From positions 14,798 to 78,797 of the forward strand of contig CAYXZL010000005.1 of assembly GCA_964469925.1 (NCBI GenBank): a DNA stretch of 64,000 bases, in the 5' to 3' direction. The first letter of the stretch is position 1; the number at the start of each line of letters is the position of its first letter. Both the position numbers and the translations under genes were made by a program. Below the pieces are notes generated by a model. That model searched no databases. It was not told the origin of the DNA and worked only from the letters and a program-made list of their open reading frames with translations. Origin of the DNA: CAYXZL01 sp964469925. GTDB lineage: Bacteria > Patescibacteriota > Gracilibacteria > Absconditabacterales > Absconditicoccaceae. Shown here piece after piece: positions 57,805 through 64,000 of this stretch.

Positions 57805-60522
57805 ATGAACCTTCTTGCGATTACATATACCAACATTGGACCCTTTCTTGATACTCGCACCATCAACTTTCTGGCTGGCAAATACCTCATCAAAGCGTCG
57901 ATTGGGTCAGGGAAAAGCTTCCTCTTTTTTGATTGACCTTTATTTGCTCTCTACAAATACTCATCCAGAAATATGCTCAATGTGCAGAGCAAAGAGGGGA
58001 GTATTGGTCTCCTGTTTCAGGTAGGGGAGGACTATTTTTTTGTCCTAAGACAACTCAAAAGCGGTAAAGCAAAAGATAGTGTACAAAGCAGGTTTTTTAC
58101 CGTGTCATGATCGCGAAGAGGCAAGCGAGAAAACGATCATCATCAAGAAATAATTCTTAGAGATTACGATCTGCATGATCAGCTAAGCCCACACCTAGAA
58201 GAGGTGGTGTTTAGAAATGATACCGAACTCCAAAACACTATCCAAACTCTCATCCCACCAAGGGAGGTACTAACGCACACACAGCTCTTGCTTCAGGATT
58301 CGGAAAATATTTTTGCAATGCAAGCAGCAGAAAGAATCGAAGTCTTCAAAAATATCTTTGCACTGTTGTCGATTGACGAAGCTAAGGAAATAGTGGCAGA
58401 CAAAAAAAGAGAAGTACAAACCAAACTCAAGGTCATGGCTGACAACGATATGACCAACAGCAAACTGCAACAGTTATTAACACAAGCACAAAAGGAGTAT
58501 GATGACCTAAAAAAGCAGCACATACTACCAGAGCTGGCGTCAGTCTATGATAGCTTTTTTTCAGATATTGAATTGCTATGAGAGGACCTTGTGATCACGA
58601 ACTTTTCACTCAAAGCGATACAGGATGAAAAGGTGCAAAAAAATGGAGAGAAGCTACGCTTAATGAAAGATGAGCTTCATCATAGTATCATTGTACAAGA
58701 AGAAAAAAACAAACAATTACACGATGAATTACAGGCTATGCAGCAGTTGGAGAATCAACTATCAGACATAGAAAAAACAATACAAAGCAAGCAAAGTGCA
58801 TTGGATGCAATCGATGAGAAAGTCTTGGCAGATAAAAAAGCACAGAAACAGATCTTGTTGCAACAAAGAAACGAGATTGAAAATAATATAGATAAGGCTG
58901 CTCTGACCTCGATCCTACAAAACCACAACGAACTGTTACAGAGACTAGAAATACAGATAGGAAACTGACCACAATCGCTGACCTGATTGTCTATGACAAT
59001 AGATAGTCTCCTTCAAGCTGGGAAGGGCTTAGCAAGCGATTTGGCAAACAAAACTGCTTTGATACAAGAATTGCAGTTAAGCTATAATCAACTGATGCAG
59101 GAATTAGCTCAGTATGAGCTAGTAGAGGGAACATCGAGCCACAAACAACGAAAAACCGCAATAGAAAAAGAACAAAGACTTCTGTCAGAGAGCTTGTGAG
59201 AGCGTAAAAAGTATTGCAATCTCCTTATAGAAAAAAAATCAAGTTATGAAGGACAAATCGTGTCACGTACAGAACAATTGACAAAGCTACAAGAAGAGTA
59301 TCAGGTTACCTCTTCGTACAGGTGCGAAAAAATACAAGCAGACTGTCCCTTTATCACCCATATCGCACAAAAGCCACTGACACTGATACAGAATCAACAG
59401 AATTCTCTTCAGCAAGAGATAGAAGGAATCAAAGAACAGCTTGTGACAGAAAAGATAAGCGAACAGCTCAGCTCCATCCAAGATGAAATCAAAGAAATCG
59501 AAAAAAAACAACAGTTATTGGAGAGAGAACCACAGCTAGTATTGTCAGATCTTGCACAAGAATTTCAGTCTAAAAAGAAAGAAATTGAAGAACGTGTAGC
59601 ACAATATGCATATGAAGCAAAAATAACAGTACTGATAGAAGAACAACAATCTCTGACACACGATAGGGAGGCTTTGTTGAGTGTACTCACTGCATTAGAT
59701 CGAAAAACACTCAAGCAGTATTATGAGAGTCGAGTTCAGACAGATCATAAGTTGCAGTCTGTAGATCAAGAAATACTACAACGAGAAAAACAATACGAAC
59801 AAGCAGATGCTCTCAAAAAAGAAATGTCGATCTTAGCAACTCAATACAACACACTGCAGGAGGCATTGTTGAAGTTGCAACAAAAGATCGAACAACTCCG
59901 TACAACAATAGAAAACTCACAAACTGTTCAAGTACAAAGGGACTATCAGGAGGTCTTAGGCGTCGAACAAACACGAGAGGCACTAGGGAAAAAGATGTAT
60001 ACTATCCAAGAGTTGATTGACGAGCACAAGGCAAAGGATTTGCAAATACAACAGCTGAAAATTGATGAAAAACGTATTACTAACCTCTATCATATTTTCT
60101 CCAAGGAGCTAATGTATGTCGTACTGGAAGAGGCACTACCAACACTCTTCGACATTATCAATGCATATCTAGCACAAGTGGTAGAATACACCGTAGCCTT
60201 TACATTAGAAAAAACCTCATCAGATAAATTGGAGTTGGAAGTCTCAATCAGTGACCAAAAGGGAACGAGACCAATCAAAGCATTGTCAGGCGGCCAAAAA
60301 GTTATCCTCAAGCTCGTATGGATCTTAGCAGTCGCCTCCTATACAAGAGTCTGATCACTTTTTTTGGATGAAACGATTAATAACCTAGATCGTGAAACGG
60401 TAGGTAGGGTTGCTGATATGCTGACTGATTTTGTAAAGCAACATGACTGTAAGCTCTATGTGGTTACGCATTCTCCGCAGATCCAAGAGATGGCTATCTG
60501 GGATGATATCGTTGCTTTATAG
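57805..60522 (+). CDS. SbcC/Rad50/SMC-like ATPase
   Basis: 905 residues. N-terminal ATPase half with P-loop-like ASIGSGKS at residues about 34-41 (first residue Ala, not Gly), then two long coiled-coil arms (residues about 170-490 and 530-800) around a central bend with a Cys pair Cys507-x6-Cys514 (YRCEKIQADCPF), and the C-terminal half with signature ALSGGQKVILKLV and Walker B GSLFLDETINNLD, then a His in VVTHS. The plan is that of SbcC/Rad50. A partner nuclease (SbcD) is not seen. The end is TAG at 60520-60522. Confidence 0.88.
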
Positions 60523-60567
60523 ACGAAAGTATGCACACCGGTAAAGTTTTAAGAGAAATGCAGAATC

Positions 60568-61074
60568 ATGGCACAATACTCCTCTCACACCTCTTCAGGC
60601 AACTGTATTTTTTGTGAAATAGCACAATGAAAAAGAGAACCACTTGGATGATGACTTTTTCGAGAAGACGAAGACCATATGGCACGACTCTCTCCTTTTC
60701 CAAATACAGAATGATTTTCTGTCGTCATACCAAAAAAGCACTATGGAAGTGATATACTAGCTATGCCAGACAAAGAGTTACAGGCGTTTGTATGAGCAGC
60801 TAAGAAAGTAGCTAAGGTTTTGGAAACTCACTTTGAAGACGTAGGTAGAGTTGGACTGATGATGGAGTGAACAGGTATTGACCATGCACATATCAAGCTT
60901 TTCCCTATGCACGGAACATGATATATGAAGACTGGAGAACGAAGACAGCATCAATCAGGGATTGATAGCTACTTCGATACATACGAAGGCTATATGATGT
61001 CCAATGATGGACCAAGAGCAGATGATCAGTGCATTCAAAGCCTCGCTGCTAAATTGCGTAACATTTCTCCATAA
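60568..61074 (+). CDS. HIT family protein
   Basis: 168 residues. Starts with NCIFCEIAQG (zinc-type CxxC), LFREDEDHMARLSPFP, VVIPKKHYGSDIL, and the triad-like TGIDHAHIKLFPMHG (His-x-His-x-Lys, so the third His is replaced). The end GYMMSNDGPRADD resembles a CPR-type HIT subgroup. Several TGA-encoded Gly, including a pair in PLGGGLF. It starts 46 bases after the SMC-like gene. The missing third His may change or abolish catalysis. Confidence 0.85.
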
Positions 61075-61242
61075 AAGCACAGTAGCAAATAATGAGGGAA
61101 TTCAAAAAAAGTACGTGTTTGCTTGCTATTTTTCTGTATCGGTCTACACTCTCACACGACATATAACATCACGATACAATGTAACGACCCTAAAAGTATC
61201 AATATAACCAAAACGCAATCTTTAGTTTCTTACATACAAACC

Positions 61243-62499
61243 ATGACCAAAAAATTTCTTCTTGTCTGGTGTCTTTTTCTTTTAACAGCAGTGTTGGCAT
61301 GATGTGATCGATGATCCCCCTGTGCTGATTCTGACGACAAAGATCATTGTCGGCAAAACGAGGCAGTGAGCTCTGGGGACCCTAAACAATGCGAAAATGT
61401 CAAAGAAAAACGTAAAGAGATGTGACTAAAGTCAAACCCCCCAAGAGACAAATGCTATATGATGGTAGCAGCTGCCAATGGTGATTATTCTCTCTGTAAA
61501 AAAATTAAAGGAGGGGAAATGTCCTACACACAAGAGGATTGTATCTTCGAAGTGATACAAAAACAAGACGATCCAGCAGGATGTGAGCGTCTCGAAAAAA
61601 AATCTGACAGATACGAAGAATGCATACAAACCTTCCGTTCTCCCAACGCAATTACCATGAAAGACTATGAAATAGAAACTCTTCAGCAACGTGTCAAAGA
61701 CAGTCCTGAGGACAAGGAAGCGGTCGCAGAACTGGAAAGGATGTTGGCAAGTAAGGCAAAGGTATTTTCTATGCTTACTCCCGAAGAACAAGGACAGTAT
61801 ATCAAGGAAAAGAGAGAGGAGATTATGTCACAAGTAGATGACGATGAAGTAAGATCTGCGATTGCTAAAGAAATAACTGCGTTTAGAAGTCAAAACCCCA
61901 ATGCAGATATCAATGATCTTATTGTTGAAATTCAAAAATCAACAGAAAAACAACAGACATTCAAATCGCTGGATGAAAAAGCTAATGCTGTCATAGATAA
62001 TCTCAAACAACAGATGATGGATGTTGCACAAGGCGAAATAGAAGGAAAGCTGACCGAAATGGGAGCGGACTGGCTAAAAGAGAACGGTTGAGATGATGTC
62101 AAACGAGCACTCCAAGAACTGGAGTGGATGAAGGAACATTATGATCAAGCATCCGAGGCATACAATGCAATCAATGAACGTTACGAACAGATGAAAGCAG
62201 TCTATGATAAGGTACAAACGGTGTACAAAAAAATAGATGAATTCAAATTGTTGCAAGCACAGGGAAAAATTACCGAATGACAGTTGGAGGTACTGAAATG
62301 AGCCGTCTTACTCAAAGAATGACTCACTGCCGCAACTAGTTATGTTCCAATATTTGGCGACACTGTATCCACTATCACAGAAGAGACATTCAATGCTACG
62401 ATCAAGCTCGCAGAGCAGAGAGCGCAAAGAACAACAGCACTCAACAAATGTATTGATGACCCATTAAATTGCGATACTGAAGGTATCAGTGCCTACTAA
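61243..62499 (+). CDS. Lipoprotein of unknown function
   Basis: 418 residues. MTKKFLLVWCLFLLTAVLAGC is a lipoprotein signal; the Gly just before the lipid-bearing Cys is TGA (61300-61302). The mature protein begins with a Cys-rich segment of about 100 residues (CADSDDKDHC, KCYMMVAAANGDYSLCKKI, CIFEVIQ, CERLEKK, CIQTF), then helical, charged regions, and a C-terminal Cys pair. No family recognised. The Cys pairs are probably disulfides outside the cell. Confidence 0.82.
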
Positions 62500-62554
62500 C
62501 TTTTTAGCACAAAAACTCCTATACGGTGTGCAAGACAAAGGTGATTGCAAGATG

Positions 62555-62583
62555 TTGACAAATAAAAACTTCGTCAATACTAT
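62555..62583 (+). promoter_or_regulatory. Putative sigma70-type promoter
   Basis: TTGACA (62555-62560), 17-base spacer, TACTAT (62578-62583), 114 bases before the ATG of the secreted protein at 62697. Best promoter match I found. Confidence 0.6.
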
Positions 62584-62634
62584 TACTACCTCACTCAAGT
62601 CAAACACGCATATTTGTTTGTGAATTTGGGTTGC

Positions 62635-62679
62635 ATCGCATCACGAGTATGATTAGACTACCCGCGTGCGATTTTTTTA
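62635..62679 (+). promoter_or_regulatory. Terminator-like hairpin in the leader of the 62697 gene
   Basis: ATCGCA (62635-62640) pairs with TGCGAT (62667-62672) across a 26-base loop and is followed by a run of seven T. It lies between the putative promoter and the start codon, so it could be an attenuator, or the end of an RNA. A weak stem; no riboswitch recognised. Confidence 0.35.
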
Positions 62680-62696
62680 TTTTGCCTATTGTACAA

Positions 62697-63674
62697 ATGA
62701 AAAAAAGCTTCGTAGCTGCATCAGTCATGTTGATGATGTCAGTACCGACATTAGTAACATTTGCGCAATCAAATGAAGACACACTGACAACGAGTGTTGA
62801 TTGCAATACATGGAAAGATTCATTAGAAACAGAATTGCAGACCTATAGGGATGAGGTCCAGACCAACCGAGATGGGTTTAAAAGTGAGTACGGCGAACTG
62901 CACCAGTTCTTTCAGGAAACAACAGATCCTTTAGTAAGAAGAAACAACTTTCGTAACGCTATTAGACAGGGTAAAGCAACAATGACTGATGAAGATAGAA
63001 GAAACTTTTTCAGAAATAAGTGGTCCCCAGTAAGGGTGGACGATTACACAGAACAGTCTCTTCAAACAGTGAAAGCAAAGTTTACTGAACTTAAACAGTA
63101 TGTTGCTAGTGATATGCTCAGTGACTACAATGCATGGGTCGATGCGTTTTTGATGACACTACAAAAAAACGGTGACATCAAAATGATGATGAGAAACGCA
63201 AAGAACGATTATAGAGAATCATGTCATACGGAAAGTAGAAGAATGCACCAACAAGCTTTCTTCCCAAAACTAGACAGGGCTTTCAAGAACCGGGAATCGG
63301 ACACTCTAGCTGATGTCTTGCCAAAATTGCTTGATAGACTAGAACAAATGATTGCAAACACAGAAAAGGACAATCTAGCAGATGATCTAAAGCAGGCTAA
63401 GGTAGAGATGTTGCAGGCATTATGGGATGTTATCAATGATCATCTCACGAATTTGCCAGACAATAATGCTACTCAGTCACTGACAGATGATGCAACAGAT
63501 CAAGAGATCGAGGAGGATAGTGCTTCTGATTGTGAAGACGGAGTGGAATGTAACGATGCAGTGGAGTGAGATAGTGCATCCGCATGTCTAGAGTGATCGA
63601 CAGACTGCAATGATACGCCAGATACAACTGATGATGGAGATGCTGATGAGACAACAGAACAGACTGTCAATTAA
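62697..63674 (+). CDS. Secreted acidic protein
   Basis: 325 residues. Signal peptide MKKSFVAASVMLMMSVPTLV ending FAQ. The mature part is helical and charged (ELQTYRDEVQTNRDGFKSEY; DYRESCHTESRRMH) with few Gly; the C-terminal 60 residues are very acidic and rich in Asp, Glu, Thr and Cys, with two in-frame TGA Gly. An upstream in-frame start at 62631 would add a segment before the signal peptide and is unlikely. No family recognised. A terminator follows. Confidence 0.82.
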
Positions 63675-63700
63675 GGAGTGTCTCTATAAATACGTCTATC

Positions 63701-63733
63701 AAAAAGACGACGGCCTTGAGCTGTGGTCTTTTT
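63701..63733 (+). terminator. Rho-independent terminator
   Basis: AAAAAGAC (63701-63708) and GTCTTTTT (63726-63733), loop of 17 bases. Located 27 bases after the secreted acidic protein. Confidence 0.7.
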
Positions 63734-63832
63734 AGTATGATAATATTGTTGACACGTTAAGATGCTATTGCAACAAAGAGATAGGATAGGTAGTATGACA
63801 ACCTAGATTTTTAGATAATACATGTATCTTTC

Positions 63833-64000
63833 ATGAAACAATTGCATAAACTGACAATACTTTTGTGATGTATCGCATTGCTTATGGGTGGGCGGTCATT
63901 CGCAAAAAAGAGTGGTTTGAATGACTCATGTGAATGAGTAAAGAGTCACTATCAACAAGAAACGAACAAGTACCGTGAACAAATGAGAAACAATTGGGAT
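63833..64000 (+). CDS. Secreted protein, cut by window end
   Basis: First 56 codons only. Signal peptide MKQLHKLTILLGCIALLMGG ending SFAKK, with TGA Gly. The mature start (SGLNDSCEGVKSHYQQETNK, then YREQM) resembles the mature start of the preceding secreted protein (Cys, then a charged helix with YR and Q/E residues), so the two may be tandem paralogs. Confidence 0.6.

Noticed and set aside
1..64000. Mass pseudogenisation or frameshift errors as the reason for broken ORFs
   Set aside because: The interruptions are almost all TGA, stay in frame, and sit on conserved glycines. Random errors would give TAA, TAG and frame changes too.
1..64000. TGA as tryptophan (table 4)
   Set aside because: At conserved positions TGA always matches Gly, never Trp; for example Walker A, GGM tail and NMAGRG would be destroyed by Trp.
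1..64000. CRISPR array, tRNA, rRNA
   Set aside because: No regularly spaced direct repeats and no cloverleaf with a T-loop GTTCRA motif were noticed on either strand; a covariance search would be needed to exclude a tRNA fully.

Overview
The window reads as one contiguous piece of a bacterium with a doubly altered genetic code. Read with the standard code, almost every gene is broken into fragments by TGA. Read with TGA as glycine (translation table 25), the fragments join into full-length, recognisable proteins: SecA, GroEL, UvrC, IMP dehydrogenase, an alpha-2-macroglobulin, an ABC exporter, a C5 DNA methyltransferase and others. The TGA codons fall on invariant glycines such as SecA NMAGRGTD, RNase HII DEAGRGPL and the GroEL GGM tail. 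In addition, CGA and CGG fall on invariant tryptophans: GVSWQ twice in a PhnB-like protein, the scaffold Trp of SecA, two Trp of a fatty acid desaturase, and GWGS of a DUF1905 protein. TGA=Gly is the code of Absconditabacteria (SR1) and Gracilibacteria. CGA/CGG=Trp, as far as I recall, has been predicted for Absconditabacterales, so I place the window there.

Layout. 1-5.1 kb: a DoxX-like protein, a 1259-residue membrane protein with an HEXXH motif, and RNase HII. 5.44-7.46 kb: an island unlike its surroundings, with a gene-free stretch of about 750 bases full of hairpins, then a signal-peptide/beta-barrel-like gene with no TGA, then more hairpins. 7.5-19.7 kb: secA, grpE, uvrC, a DUF456 protein, groES-groEL and several unknown small or membrane proteins. 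19.9-25.5 kb: a type IV pilus operon (PilN-like, PilO-like, PilC and four prepilins, the first cut by an in-frame TAA). 25.6-33.6 kb: a cytidine deaminase-like protein, a PhnB-like protein, a type II restriction-modification pair unusually rich in TGA, a second DoxX-like protein, DUF1801, guaB, a fatty acid desaturase, a secreted glycine-rich protein and a Nudix hydrolase.

33.6-43.8 kb: an MFS transporter, an unknown protein, a cyclophilin, then a 1953-residue alpha-2-macroglobulin lipoprotein followed directly by penicillin-binding protein 1C. 43.9-57.7 kb, mostly on the minus strand: HIT protein, DEAD-box helicase, a small P-loop-like protein, a 1022-residue fusion (asparagine synthetase + NMT1/THI5-like domain + unrecognised C-terminal domain), an ABC-F ATPase, a low-molecular-weight phosphatase fused to a HIT domain, an ABC exporter, DUF1905, threonine aldolase, DUF1801, an AHSA1-type protein and a TylF-type methyltransferase. 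57.8-64 kb: an SbcC/SMC-like ATPase, a third HIT protein, a lipoprotein and two secreted proteins, the last cut by the window end.

Surface functions stand out: Sec export, pilus assembly, cell-wall synthesis, macroglobulin, lipoprotein and desaturase. This would fit a small host-attached cell, but lifestyle is inference. I saw no tRNA, rRNA or CRISPR array. The best candidates for something undescribed are the asparagine synthetase fusion, the phosphatase-HIT fusion, the giant HEXXH protein and the hairpin-rich island. All coordinates assume that only TAA and TAG are stops.
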